The notes beneath the pieces are model-generated. The model was not told where the DNA came from, searched no databases, and saw only the letters and a list, made by a program, of their open reading frames with translations. Position numbers and translations under genes: made by a program. A stretch of 47,040 bases of DNA from CAZSPL01 sp964608735 (GTDB lineage: Bacteria > JAJVIF01 > JAPKYR01 > CAZSPL01), in contig CAZSPL010000006.1 in NCBI GenBank assembly GCA_964608735.1, positions 1 through 47,040 on the forward strand. Direction: 5' to 3'. Shown one piece after another: positions 8,165 to 17,261 of this stretch (position 1 is the first letter of the stretch; each line of letters starts with the position of its first letter).

Positions 8165-8968
8165 TCATGAAAAATAAATCAATGTGAAAATCCCCGCCGG
8201 AATTAAATAGAGCGAGAATATCCAGAGCCGATGCTTCAACACCGCGCCCTTAAGCAAATATATCGCGAGCAGCGCCGTGAAAAACGCCGCCACCGACCCG
8301 AGCCCCAGCCCGACGGGACTTCCGAGATGCGCGAATACATCGGGGCTCGAGACGATGTCGAATATCCACGCGAGGATTATCGTCGGTATCGAGAGCAGGA
8401 ACGAGAAGCGGAATGCCGAGGGGGATGCAAGCCCTATCAGCAGCGCGGCGCATATCGTCATGCCCGAGCGCGATATCCCCGGCGTGATGGCGATACCCTG
8501 GGCGATGCCTATCAGCAGCGCGTGCCACCATCTCAGGCCGCTTTCGGACATCGCGCCTTCCTTCCTGAACGAAACCACCGCGAGGACGATGGCGGTGAAA
8601 ATGAACGCATAGGCGATGAGTTCAGGATGTCCGAAGAACCGATCGAACAATTTCTTGAAGATGAAATATACGACCGACGTGGAGAATATCCCGAGGATTA
8701 TCATCGCGATGAGATTGACGGCGCCTCGCCGCGCGACGGCCGATGCCGGGGCGAAGATGTCGCGGAATACGGCCGCGATGTCGCGCCGGAAATAGACCAG
8801 CACCGCGATTACGGTCGCGAGATGGAGGAATATGTCGAGGCTGACATGGTTTGCTTCGTCCAGATGCAGCAGCGACTGCGCGACTTCGAGATGCCCCGTG
8901 GAGCTTACGGGAAGGAATTCTGTGAATCCCTGCACTATGCCGAGTATGATGCCGTCGAGAATATTCAT
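8165..8968 (-). CDS. uppP: Undecaprenyl-diphosphate phosphatase UppP (BacA)
   Basis: A 267-residue polytopic membrane protein. The two UppP signature motifs are intact: VQGFTEFLPVSSTGH near the N-terminus (Glu17, His26) and TPGISRSGMT (162-171, Arg167). It recycles the C55 lipid carrier by removing a phosphate from undecaprenyl diphosphate on the outer face of the inner membrane, serving peptidoglycan and glycan export. The start MNILDG at 8968 is preferred over an in-frame ATG eight codons upstream because GGAG precedes it and the family begins at this point. It is transcribed divergently from the ExbB-like gene at 9071. Confidence 0.95.
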   Translation of the reverse strand: MNILDGIILGIVQGFTEFLPVSSTGHLEVAQSLLHLDEANHVSLDIFLHLATVIAVLVYFRRDIAAVFRDIFAPASAVARRGAVNLIAMIILGIFSTSVVYFIFKKLFDRFFGHPELIAYAFIFTAIVLAVVSFRKEGAMSESGLRWWHALLIGIAQGIAITPGISRSGMTICAALLIGLASPSAFRFSFLLSIPTIILAWIFDIVSSPDVFAHLGSPVGLGLGSVAAFFTALLAIYLLKGAVLKHRLWIFSLYLIPAGIFTLIYFS

Positions 8969-9070
8969 GCCGTCTCCAGACCAATCTATCATTTTATCAC
9001 AGCCTTGCCCCGGGCATGCGCTCTCGACTACTTACTTCCCCCCCGCTATAATTAGCCGACGAGGGAAGTC

Positions 9071-9667
9071 TTGGAATACGCGAGGCAAATTTTTACACCA
9101 CATGGCGGCGCGCTTTTTTTGTTGATGATAGTATCGACCATTTCGATGGCGCGCATTTTCACGATAATCGGCGACCTCCGCGCCCAGGCCGCCGCGATAG
9201 AAGACCTCGTGCCGCACCTGAGGGCGTCGCTGAGTTCGGGCAACGTGGCGAAAGCGGCGGTGGCGGCGGAGAGCGACGGCAGTTCCATCGGAAGGCTCAT
9301 GTCGGCGATACTTCGCGAACCGACCCGTGATTCCAAGCGTATGCGCCTTATATATAAGATAAATATAGACGGCTCCCTGAGGGAGCGGCTTCAATACCTC
9401 CTGCCGCTCAAAGGCTACTCCCTCGTCGCGCTCCTGCTCGGTATCATCGGGGCCGCCTCCGCATGGTTCTTATTTAACCCCGACCCGTTGGCGGTGAAGC
9501 GTTCGCTGGTGGTGGGAATGGCAGGGCTCGTGGTGTCGATGTTCGCCGGCATATTTTTCAGGCTGCTTCGTGCGCGGGAGATAGAGCTGAACGACGAGCT
9601 CGCGGCGGAAGCTCTGGGCCTGATAGATACGGCCACGCGATTCAGCAGAGAAAATCTTGTGGTATAG
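9071..9667 (+). CDS. MotA/TolQ/ExbB-like membrane protein (divergent)
   Basis: 198 residues starting at a TTG behind GAGGGAAG. Layout resembles ExbB/TolQ: an N-terminal membrane helix (about 14-35), a cytoplasmic stretch with the typical pattern of acidic helix, short loop and SIGRLMSAIL (about 72-82), then a helix pair (about 118-138 and 146-166) and a C-terminal amphipathic helix (REIELNDELAAEALGLID). In that family the protein is the channel-forming half of a proton-driven motor. It is shorter than usual, and no ExbD/TolR partner lies nearby; the next gene is a flavoprotein. The call rests on topology and loop pattern, not on a clear signature. Confidence 0.5.
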   Translation: MEYARQIFTPHGGALFLLMIVSTISMARIFTIIGDLRAQAAAIEDLVPHLRASLSSGNVAKAAVAAESDGSSIGRLMSAILREPTRDSKRMRLIYKINIDGSLRERLQYLLPLKGYSLVALLLGIIGAASAWFLFNPDPLAVKRSLVVGMAGLVVSMFAGIFFRLLRAREIELNDELAAEALGLIDTATRFSRENLVV

Positions 9668-9775
9668 GCGCATACTATCCGCGGTTTCTCGGAAAGAATT
9701 GGTCAAACCTTGTATATATAATTTCTCAACCGCGACACCACTCATCGGCGCGGCATCGGATGGGGGCGATGCCTG

Positions 9776-10975
9776 ATGCAGGTGGTCATCGTGGGAGCCG
9801 GCCCGGCCGGATGCATCGCCGCTGAAACCCTCGCCTACGGGGGGGCGCGGGCCGTATTGATAGAGAAGGATGTCGGCCGCGACAAACCGTGCGGCGGCGG
9901 AATACCATCGATGGTCGTCGACGATTTCGACATCCCCCCCGAACTCATAGAACGAAAATTCAACGTCGTTCATTTCATCGGCCCGAGCCTCATCCGCGTG
10001 CCGATGCGGTTCCCCGACGGCACATACATGGCGACGGTGAACCGGCAGAAGTTCGACGCGTATCTGCTCAAGCGCGCCCGCGAAGCGACGGCGATCGTGA
10101 TACCGGGGCGGTTCATCGGGTATGAGCCGGGCAAGAAGCTGAAAGTGCGGTATAAGGCGGATGACGGGGTCGTGTACACGGCATTCGCGGATTTCATCAT
10201 CGGCGCGGACGGCGCGATGAGCCGCGTGGGATTCAACACCTTCGGAACGAACCTGCCCCACGTCGCGACGCTGATGGAGATACTGAGGATAGACAAGGGA
10301 GCGCGGAAGCATTTCTACGACCGATGCGAATTCTACTACGCGAGCCGCATAAGCGAGGATTACTACGGCTGGATATTCCCGCATGGCGATACGGTATCGC
10401 TCGGCGTCGGCGCGACATATAAGAACGCCGGCAAGCTCGAGGAATACCTCGCGGAGCTGAAGCGCATCAATGTGCGCTACCTCATGGGAGCCGAATTGAT
10501 AAAGCGCACCGGCGCGGTTATCCCGAGCGCGATGTATCCCTCCCCCGGCAAGGATAACGTGCTTCTGTGCGGCGATGCCGCCGGGTTCGTGCTTCCCGGA
10601 TGCGGCGAAGGAATTTATTTCGCCATGGAATCCGGACGCCGCGCCGCCAAGGCGATTATCGACGCCCCGAAAAAGGGATACAAGAGTGTTATCCGCACAT
10701 ACGGCGAGGGGCTCAAAAACGACTACGGGCATATTTTCGATTACTTCAGGCGGGTCGAGAAACTGGCATTCAAGGACGATATCAGCAGGGAGGTGTTCGT
10801 TCGCATCCTGAGCGATAAGGCGCTCGGAACGCACGTGCTGAAAGTGTTTTCATCGAAGGTGAAGGATCGCAGGTCGATTCCGTGGAAGGTGAAGACGGCA
10901 TTCCAGCTTTCTTACCTGCGACACATGGCACGTCGCTATATCGACAACGCGCCGGATATCCTTCCCGAGGATTGA
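9776..10975 (+). CDS. Geranylgeranyl-reductase-family FAD oxidoreductase (BchP/ChlP-like)
   Basis: A 399-residue flavoprotein. The N-terminal dinucleotide motif GAGPAG (7-12), the KPCGGGIP segment (38-44), IIGADGAMSRVG (141-152) and CGDAAGFVLPGCGEGI (265-280) are all features of the geranylgeranyl reductase family, and YYGWIFP near residue 196 is also typical. Members saturate isoprenoid chains of chlorophylls, archaeal lipids or quinones. No pigment-synthesis gene is nearby, so reduction of a menaquinone tail or another polyprenyl is the more likely role; this is inference. A TATAAT at 9717-9722 lies upstream but lacks a good -35. It stands between the ExbB-like gene and the large secreted proteins, probably as a single gene. 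Confidence 0.85.
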   Translation: MQVVIVGAGPAGCIAAETLAYGGARAVLIEKDVGRDKPCGGGIPSMVVDDFDIPPELIERKFNVVHFIGPSLIRVPMRFPDGTYMATVNRQKFDAYLLKRAREATAIVIPGRFIGYEPGKKLKVRYKADDGVVYTAFADFIIGADGAMSRVGFNTFGTNLPHVATLMEILRIDKGARKHFYDRCEFYYASRISEDYYGWIFPHGDTVSLGVGATYKNAGKLEEYLAELKRINVRYLMGAELIKRTGAVIPSAMYPSPGKDNVLLCGDAAGFVLPGCGEGIYFAMESGRRAAKAIIDAPKKGYKSVIRTYGEGLKNDYGHIFDYFRRVEKLAFKDDISREVFVRILSDKALGTHVLKVFSSKVKDRRSIPWKVKTAFQLSYLRHMARRYIDNAPDILPED

Positions 10976-11068
10976 CATTTTCCGCGTCCCGGGCATTAAA
11001 TGGTTTATCGGTTTCGATGCGATTGCACATCTCCATGAAATAACAGGAAGCATAATTCGGAGGTTGAA

Positions 11069-13264
11069 ATGATTACTCACAGAGGAAGAACGGCGCTATT
11101 ATTCTGCATCGCACTGCTCATGATTATCGTTCTGGGACTCCCCGGCATCACGGGTGAAGCCTGGAGCAAGGAACTCTCGTATATCGCATGCACGGCTGAC
11201 GGCAACAACGCCCATATCAATGCGACGCTCATCGGCAGGACGGCGGTTATCGGCGACGCCGTGTGCGCCGCTGATCCTTTCGACTGGTACCTGATTCCCC
11301 TCAATGGGGATATCGGCTGGGGTGGCTCCTTGCAGGTCATCACCAAAAACCCCGGCCTGGTGGTACGCCTCTACCTCGACACCGGCTCCGGACCGGAGAT
11401 GATACGCGAAGGCAGCCCCGAATACATGGACTATGGTACCAGCTACATATATTTCCTGGACTGGGATCTCGAAGATATCGCCGCCGACATGGGGCAGACA
11501 TCCTTCGCCTCCGGCAACTATTACATCAGGACGACTTACTACTCGGCATACCCCGGCGACCACCCGTATGAAATCATGTTCTGGCTGAGGCCCGCCGAAT
11601 TCACGCCATCCCCCTACAACTCCGCCCCCGCCGCGCGTACACTCCTCCCCGGCATGGGTCACTACGGCCACCTTTCCACCGCCGACCCCACCGACTGGTT
11701 CGTATTCACAATACCGCCCGGGCAGACAGGCACCGGCATAATTTTCGGCGAGCACATTTCCCATTTGATGCTCTTGCTCGAGGAGCTTGAGGTCGACGGC
11801 CTCGGCGGCACTCCCCCGACCGAATACGACCTGTTACTTCGAGATTCGAGCGCCGCGATAATCGCCACCGGCCAGGTGGCGAAGAACGAGCACGGATACA
11901 TCGATATAGAAGACACTTCCGACCTCGCTCCCGGCACGTATTACATCGAGGTCGGCGACCCGACGGTGATGCATCCTGTCTCATGGGAAGCATATTATTT
12001 CGTTTTCAACCATGCCCTCGCCCCGGATACAGGCGAATGGACGGCTGACACCAACGTCGATATAACCGATGCCGTTCCTCTCACCGAGGGGATGGGGATA
12101 ACCGGCTCCGTCTATTACCCGCGCGATACCGAGGATTACTACACCTTCACGTCGAGCGGCTACTTCCTCGGCGATATCCTCGTCGACCCCGCCTTCGATT
12201 TCTGGGGCATCTATGCGCATTTCATCGATGATGAAGGCCGCTGGCAGGGCGGACACTGGCTCTCGGGCCTCGGTGTGACATCCCGCTACTGGGCTCTCGA
12301 ACCCGGAACCTACAACCTGTGCATCACCGACAGGTATAAAACATATTTCCCCACCAACTACACCCTCACTTACTATCAGCACGGAGTTCCCTTGACCGTT
12401 CCCGCGGGACATACGACATGGCAGACGGCGGATGATATCCCCGCCGGGGAGCTCACCGGTGAAATATGGGTCTATCCGCAGGACCGCTTTTTCGACCTCC
12501 GCCCCCTCGTACAAGATACGTACTACTGCACACTCGAAGTCCCCGCCGACAATTTGCTCGTCGGCTATTACGACATCTACGGCAGCCGCCCCGACTACCG
12601 GGTGCGCCTCGGCAAACTCGGTCCCGGCGGTACGCCGATATGGTCGCCGGTGCTCAACCCGAATTCAAAGGGGAATCTGAAGATCGACATGAACTACAGT
12701 TTCCTCTCCGAAGCGGGGACATATTTTCTCGAAACAAAACTCACCACCTCCGCACCCGGCCAGACCCGGATACTGGTAAACAACCGCTCGTACATCGCCT
12801 CGTGCGAGTCGGACGATGTGAACAACTACATCGACGCGCTCGATCTGAAAGCCTACAAGGTCGGCTCGACATACACCCGGCACGATTTCCTGTGCCCCGG
12901 TGAGGACGACGTCGACTGGTACAAATTCGATTCGGGGTTATTCGACGATTTCTACGGCCCGAAGCAGAACCTTTCATTCCGCGGCTCCGCGGCAGGGATG
13001 AAGATGGAGCTCTACGACGGCGCTCTGACGTTCCTTCGCGATGCGGAGATAAGCGATATAGGCGGTTATGCCAACATCGACCTCGATGGGGTTATCCTCG
13101 ACCAGTGGACATACTATGTCAAAATCATCGCCGCACCCTCGGTCGACCGCGTGCAGGTTTACGACCTCGAATTGAGGAAAGACTTTGAACTCGTCCGCCC
13201 GTTGTTCACCCAGCAATTTAGAGAGCTGATATACCCGGTCGAGAAGTTCCGCATCCAGAAGTAA
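11069..13264 (+). CDS. Large secreted beta-sandwich protein with PPC-like modules, copy 1
   Basis: 731 residues with a Sec signal peptide (hydrophobic core about 9-27). The body repeats a motif typical of bacterial pre-peptidase C-terminal (PPC) domains, an acidic D-x-D-W/Y-Y-x-F strand, at about residues 69 (DPFDWY), 203 (DPTDWF), 353 (DTEDYY) and 613 (DDVDWY), separated by Gly/Pro-rich beta strands. No catalytic residues can be recognised. GGAGG lies just before the ATG. The next gene is a paralogue of the same length starting 31 bases later, so the two are co-transcribed. PPC modules usually bind surfaces or assist secretion; a structural or adhesive surface role is my guess. Confidence 0.72.
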   Translation: MITHRGRTALLFCIALLMIIVLGLPGITGEAWSKELSYIACTADGNNAHINATLIGRTAVIGDAVCAADPFDWYLIPLNGDIGWGGSLQVITKNPGLVVRLYLDTGSGPEMIREGSPEYMDYGTSYIYFLDWDLEDIAADMGQTSFASGNYYIRTTYYSAYPGDHPYEIMFWLRPAEFTPSPYNSAPAARTLLPGMGHYGHLSTADPTDWFVFTIPPGQTGTGIIFGEHISHLMLLLEELEVDGLGGTPPTEYDLLLRDSSAAIIATGQVAKNEHGYIDIEDTSDLAPGTYYIEVGDPTVMHPVSWEAYYFVFNHALAPDTGEWTADTNVDITDAVPLTEGMGITGSVYYPRDTEDYYTFTSSGYFLGDILVDPAFDFWGIYAHFIDDEGRWQGGHWLSGLGVTSRYWALEPGTYNLCITDRYKTYFPTNYTLTYYQHGVPLTVPAGHTTWQTADDIPAGELTGEIWVYPQDRFFDLRPLVQDTYYCTLEVPADNLLVGYYDIYGSRPDYRVRLGKLGPGGTPIWSPVLNPNSKGNLKIDMNYSFLSEAGTYFLETKLTTSAPGQTRILVNNRSYIASCESDDVNNYIDALDLKAYKVGSTYTRHDFLCPGEDDVDWYKFDSGLFDDFYGPKQNLSFRGSAAGMKMELYDGALTFLRDAEISDIGGYANIDLDGVILDQWTYYVKIIAAPSVDRVQVYDLELRKDFELVRPLFTQQFRELIYPVEKFRIQK

Positions 13265-13295
13265 CCGGGCGATTGAGAAAAAACGGAGGTTTCAG

Positions 13296-15581
13296 ATGTT
13301 TCAGATGAAAGGCATTGCGCGACGATTACTGCTGACCGGGATATTCACTGCGATGATACTCGCCGCGACCCTGGTCCCCGCGTATTCATACTGGATGTAC
13401 GTCCTGATATACGGCATTGACTACATCGACTGCGTGGATGATGGCAACAACGCACACGTCAACGCGTCGGTCATCTTTCCACAGACCCTCGTCGCCGACG
13501 CGGTGTGCCCGGATGACCCGTTTGACTGGTACCTCGTTCCACTCCAGGGCGACCTCGGATGGGAAGGCATCTTCTACTGCATCGCCGACGGACCGGGGCT
13601 CGTCTTCAGGCTCTATGCCGATACCGGCTCAGGGCTTAACCTTCTCAAGGAAGGCAGCCCCGCTGCGGACACCGAAAGCGAAACCAACCTGTGGGGACTC
13701 GTGTGGAAATTCAAGGATATCGCTAACGACCTCGGGCATGACTTTGTCCCGGCGGGGAATTTCTATGTCAGGGTCTCACATTATTCGGCATACCCCGAAG
13801 ACCACCCCTATTTCCTCATGCTCATGATGGGACCGGGGGAGCACGAGCAATCCGATGCCAACACCGGTCCTAAACGCCTGCTTGCGCCCGGCATGATTCA
13901 TTACGGGCATGTCGATACGGTCAACACATCCGACCTGTTCAAGTTCACCCTCAATCCCGGCGATAATCCGACCGGCATCATCGCCCTCGGGGAGGTCATG
14001 GAAGGAGTCGGCGGGCGCCTCGCCGATTCTTCTCAGCAGCCTGAATACAACCTCCGCCTGACCCTGTTCAATCCCGATGGCGTGAAAATCGCTTCCGTCA
14101 TGCCGAGTGAATCCATGACGGCGAGAATCGACCTGAACATAATGTCGAATGTCCCGCCGGGCCAGTATATGATCGAAGTCTCTATGGCGGCCACATCGCC
14201 CGAACCCGGCGAGGGGCATTATTACATGCTTCTCAATCACGCGCTCGCCCCGGCCACCGGCGACTGGGCCCCCGATGCCAACAAGAACAAGGCAACCGGG
14301 ATAACATTGCAGGAAGGCGTGCCGGTCTCGGATGCCATCTATGCCGGGCGCGACCTCGGCGACTATTACAAGTTCAGCTCCCCCGGTTATTTCCTCGGGG
14401 ATATCCGCGTCGAGCCGCCGATGGATACGCGCTACATCACGCTCGATTTGTACGACAGCGCCAACAAAGAAATCTCCGCGGGCGACCTCGCCGGCTTCGG
14501 CCTCTGCCAGGCCTACGACCCGCTCAAGCCGGGGAATTATTCCATACGCCTGTGGGACCCCGTCGGCCTGCTGAATCCCGCGAAATACACGATAACCCTT
14601 TATCCCCACGGCGACACGAGAACCAAGCCCGCGGAATTTTCGACATGGCAGACGGCATACGAGCTTCCGGCCGATGACTCAAGCGCCGATGACGATATGC
14701 TGCACATGATTCTCTTCCCCTGGATAGCGTCCGACCTCAAGCCCGGCGTGCAGGATGCCCTCTTCGTGAAGCTCGTCGTACCCGAAGGGAAATTCCTCGC
14801 GGGCTATTACGATATCTACGGCTCGCGCCCCGGCTATAAGGTCAGCATTGGGAAGATTGTCCAGCCGGGACAACCGCCCGCGTGGTCGCCGCCGCTGAGT
14901 CCCGATGCATACGGCTTCCTCCTCATCGACATGGACTACGAATACCTCGCCGACCCCGGCACATACTATCTCAGGATACAGCCCCCCGATGGCGTAACAG
15001 GCCAGACGCGCGTGCTCATCGAAAACAACGCGCGCCTTACCGAATGCGTCAGCGATGACAACAACACGTTCTATGAGGCCCTCGACCTGAGGGGCAGCTA
15101 TTTGCTCCCGGTGCCCGGATTCGACCAGCTGTGCCCGGGACTCGATGACGCCGACTGGTTCTATTTTTACACCAATAATTACGACCCGCAGGTCGGCCCG
15201 CTGAAGAAACTGACGTTCAAGGGCGGCGTGGAAGGCATGCGGATGGAGTTTTACGACTCCGACATGGTGATGAAGTTCTATCTGAACTACACGAGCGCAG
15301 GGCAAGTGGTAACCTACGAGTTGAAGAACTATGTCAAGCCGGGCGAGCTTTACCGCGTCAAGATCGAAGCCAACGCCGCGGTGGAAAAGGTGCAGGTGTA
15401 TGATTTGAAGCTGGCGGATGTCCTGCAGTGGACCCCGCGTCCCTTCAAGTTTTACAACGACTACAACTGGCTTCTCAAGCTCAAGCCCGGCGCTTTCCAG
15501 TTGCTGGGCGGAGAAGAGGAAGGGGATGACGATGACGACGGGATGGAGCACATAATCCAAGGCTTCCACCGCAAGCAGTAG
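13296..15581 (+). CDS. Large secreted beta-sandwich protein with PPC-like modules, copy 2
   Basis: 761 residues, paralogous to the preceding gene over its full length: shared DDGNNAH-N near residue 47, DPFDWYL-PL (about 74), HYSAYPEDHPY, GYFLGDI, YYDIYGSRP and DDADWF (about 618). It has a Sec signal peptide (about 8-30) and, unlike copy 1, an acidic C-terminal tail (GEEEGDDDDDG). The start at 13296 is supported by GGAGG six bases upstream. The acidic tail may bind calcium or keep the protein soluble. A short hairpin (CCTGGT/ACCAGG, 15617-15631) 35 bases past the stop may end the transcript. Function unknown. Confidence 0.72.
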   Translation: MFQMKGIARRLLLTGIFTAMILAATLVPAYSYWMYVLIYGIDYIDCVDDGNNAHVNASVIFPQTLVADAVCPDDPFDWYLVPLQGDLGWEGIFYCIADGPGLVFRLYADTGSGLNLLKEGSPAADTESETNLWGLVWKFKDIANDLGHDFVPAGNFYVRVSHYSAYPEDHPYFLMLMMGPGEHEQSDANTGPKRLLAPGMIHYGHVDTVNTSDLFKFTLNPGDNPTGIIALGEVMEGVGGRLADSSQQPEYNLRLTLFNPDGVKIASVMPSESMTARIDLNIMSNVPPGQYMIEVSMAATSPEPGEGHYYMLLNHALAPATGDWAPDANKNKATGITLQEGVPVSDAIYAGRDLGDYYKFSSPGYFLGDIRVEPPMDTRYITLDLYDSANKEISAGDLAGFGLCQAYDPLKPGNYSIRLWDPVGLLNPAKYTITLYPHGDTRTKPAEFSTWQTAYELPADDSSADDDMLHMILFPWIASDLKPGVQDALFVKLVVPEGKFLAGYYDIYGSRPGYKVSIGKIVQPGQPPAWSPPLSPDAYGFLLIDMDYEYLADPGTYYLRIQPPDGVTGQTRVLIENNARLTECVSDDNNTFYEALDLRGSYLLPVPGFDQLCPGLDDADWFYFYTNNYDPQVGPLKKLTFKGGVEGMRMEFYDSDMVMKFYLNYTSAGQVVTYELKNYVKPGELYRVKIEANAAVEKVQVYDLKLADVLQWTPRPFKFYNDYNWLLKLKPGAFQLLGGEEEGDDDDDGMEHIIQGFHRKQ

Positions 15582-15616
15582 CTGGCGCGGCGATAATTAC
15601 TACATCATATCTCTTA

Positions 15617-15701
15617 CCTGGTGCCACCAGGAACCGTAGTGCGCTTTTTCAACAGGCCCAAGGCTGCCCGCGCTTGAAGGAAGGGCAGGCGGGACGCCCG
15701 C
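15617..15701. repeat. Cluster of GC-rich intergenic hairpins
   Basis: Three perfect stems in 85 bases: CCTGGT/ACCAGG (15617-15631), CTGCCC (15664-15669) with GGGCAG (15683-15688), and GCGGG/CCCGC (15689-15701). The last belongs to GGCGGGACGCCCGC (15688-15701), which recurs with one change at 29438-29451. The first stem may be the terminator of the upstream gene; the rest look like dispersed repeat DNA. Confidence 0.6.
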
Positions 15702-15759
15702 ACCACAATGGGCGGCAGGGAGGGGGATGGTTTTTGCTGAGAATTTCTACGCTTACCCC

Positions 15760-15788
15760 TTGACAAAACCGTAAAAGGGTATTATAGT
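15760..15788 (+). promoter_or_regulatory. Near-consensus sigma-70 promoter
   Basis: TTGACA (15760-15765), a 17-base spacer, and TATAGT (15783-15788): a perfect -35, the optimal spacing and a five-of-six -10. Transcription should start near 15795. No protein begins for about 155 bases, so this drives either a small RNA or a long structured leader of the membrane-protein/glycosyltransferase operon. Confidence 0.75.
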
Positions 15789-15794
15789 ACTTAT

Positions 15795-15903
15795 ATACTT
15801 GATTAGAAGGTGATTCCGATGTAGCCCTGAAAATTGAGTAAAACTAATCGAACGGTCGGTCTCTTTTTCACAATAGAAAGCGCGCTCCACGGAGTGCGCT
15901 TTC
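15795..15903 (+). ncRNA. Candidate small RNA or structured leader
   Basis: The segment directly downstream of the strong promoter contains no convincing reading frame but has paired elements: TGATTAG near 15800 with CTAATCG near 15844, and a 12-bp hairpin (15876-15903, one G-U pair, loop CACG) starting GAAAGCGCGCTC. The last hairpin is not followed by a long U run, only UUUC, so termination may be partial. I recognise no known RNA family. It could equally be an untranslated leader controlling the downstream genes. Confidence 0.35.
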
Positions 15904-15951
15904 GGCATTACGATGATTGACAGTCGGCGCGCCATTCCGTAGCATGGCCTT

Positions 15952-16089
15952 GTGGAAAAGATAAGGTCAATCCCCCTGCTGAGACTTCTTCTGACTATCA
16001 TCACGGGAGCCGCCGCCGGGCTGTTCTTCATCGGCATCGTAATTCTCGTCATACATCTCATCGGCCTTGTCGCCGGGGGCGGTGGATAA
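15952..16089 (+). CDS. Small single-pass membrane protein, 45 residues
   Basis: A short frame starting at GTG (in-frame stop 12 bases upstream, so no longer start exists) that reads VEKIRSIPLLRLLL at its start and continues as one long hydrophobic helix (about residues 9-41) ending in a Gly-rich tail. It stops three bases before the GTG of the glycosyltransferase, which suggests translational coupling. Basic residues precede the helix, predicting an N-in topology. No strong Shine-Dalgarno is seen. The composition (L, I, G, V, almost no charge after residue 12) is what a real membrane peptide shows and is unlikely by chance, but expression is unproven. Confidence 0.5.
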   Translation: MEKIRSIPLLRLLLTIITGAAAGLFFIGIVILVIHLIGLVAGGGG

Positions 16090-16092
16090 ACC

Positions 16093-17217
16093 GTGCCGGG
16101 CGCGACCCTCGAAGATGCAAAAGTCGCCCTCTCCCATGACTGGCTGCTGAGCATCGGCGGGGGGGAACGATGCCTCGCCATCTTCGCGGAATTATTTCCC
16201 GACGCGTCGATCTACACATCGATCTTCCGTCCCGAAGTGATGGGCGGCCTGATTCCTGAAGACCGCGTATGGCCGAGCTTCCTCAATAACTGGCCCGAAT
16301 ACTTCCGCAGACGGCACCGGATGCTTCTTCCCCTGATGCCGGTTGCGTTTTCGCAATTCGATATCGGCGATGTCGACCTCATCCTCTCTTCATCGCATTG
16401 CGCGGCGAAGGGAATACGCAAGCCGGAAGGGGCCGTGCATGCCTGTTTCTGCTACTCACCGATGCGATATGTCTGGGACCTCTATGAAACCTATCTAGCG
16501 GGGATGAAAGGCATCACGCGCTACATGTTCCGGCAATTCGCGCCGCCGCTTCGAAAGTGGGACAAACTTACCGCGGGCGAAGTGGATGTCTTCATCGCAA
16601 TCAGCGACTTCATCGCCGAACGCATTAAGCGCGTTTACGAGCGCGATTCGGTCGTCATATATCCGCCGGTCGACTGCTTGCGTTTCACTATCGATGAGAA
16701 AGCGCGGCGCGATGAGCATTTCCTCGTGCTGAGCAGGCTCGTCAATTACAAGCGGGTGGATATCGCGGTGGATGCATTCCGCGAACTGCCGTACAAGCTT
16801 CGCGTCGTGGGTACCGGCCCGCAGATGGCCGAGCTGAAATCGAAAGCCGGGGCGAATGTCGAGTTCGCGGGATTCGTCGACGAAGATAAACTCGTCGATG
16901 AATACCGCCGGGCGCGCGCGGTTATCGTAACGGCGATAGAGGATTTCGGGCTCGTACCGGTCGAAGCGGCATCGTGCGGCACCCCGACAATCGCGCTCGG
17001 GGCGGGCGGCTATCTCGAGACGGTCCGGGATGAAGTGAGCGGAGTGTTCTTCGCGGAACAATCCCCCGCAAGCGTCGCCGATGCGGTGAGGCGTTTCGCG
17101 AAAATGAATTTCGCTCCTCTTAAAGTACGTGAATCAGCCTTAAGATTTGACGTGCCGCGCTTCAAACAACAAATAATGGATATTGCGAGCCGCGCTATTG
17201 GCGGGTTTAAGACGTAA
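16093..17217 (+). CDS. GT4-family glycosyltransferase (mannosyltransferase-like)
   Basis: 374 residues with the GT-B fold of family GT4. The N-terminal GGGER (22-26) glycine loop, the mid-protein SDFIAERIKRVY segment (171-182), LVLSRLVNYKRVDIA (211-225) at the start of the donor domain, and the E-x7-E pair Glu283/Glu291 in IEDFGLVPVEAASCGTP identify it. It should transfer a sugar from a nucleotide donor to a lipid-linked or surface glycan at the cytoplasmic membrane. It starts at GTG three bases after the small membrane protein. No other polysaccharide genes are adjacent; the next gene is a regulatory phosphatase. The acceptor cannot be read from sequence. Confidence 0.9.
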   Translation: MPGATLEDAKVALSHDWLLSIGGGERCLAIFAELFPDASIYTSIFRPEVMGGLIPEDRVWPSFLNNWPEYFRRRHRMLLPLMPVAFSQFDIGDVDLILSSSHCAAKGIRKPEGAVHACFCYSPMRYVWDLYETYLAGMKGITRYMFRQFAPPLRKWDKLTAGEVDVFIAISDFIAERIKRVYERDSVVIYPPVDCLRFTIDEKARRDEHFLVLSRLVNYKRVDIAVDAFRELPYKLRVVGTGPQMAELKSKAGANVEFAGFVDEDKLVDEYRRARAVIVTAIEDFGLVPVEAASCGTPTIALGAGGYLETVRDEVSGVFFAEQSPASVADAVRRFAKMNFAPLKVRESALRFDVPRFKQQIMDIASRAIGGFKT

Positions 17218-17261
17218 GTGGTACAATTTATTGGGCGACAATCGCGGCATAAGGGACATTG

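Noticed and set aside
9470..10834. Long minus-strand frame antisense to the geranylgeranyl reductase
   Set aside because: Same reason: antisense of a conserved flavoprotein, no ribosome binding site, spans two real genes.
15753..16181. 142-codon minus-strand frame
   Set aside because: It crosses the strong plus-strand promoter, the small membrane gene and the glycosyltransferase start, and its sequence is not protein-like.
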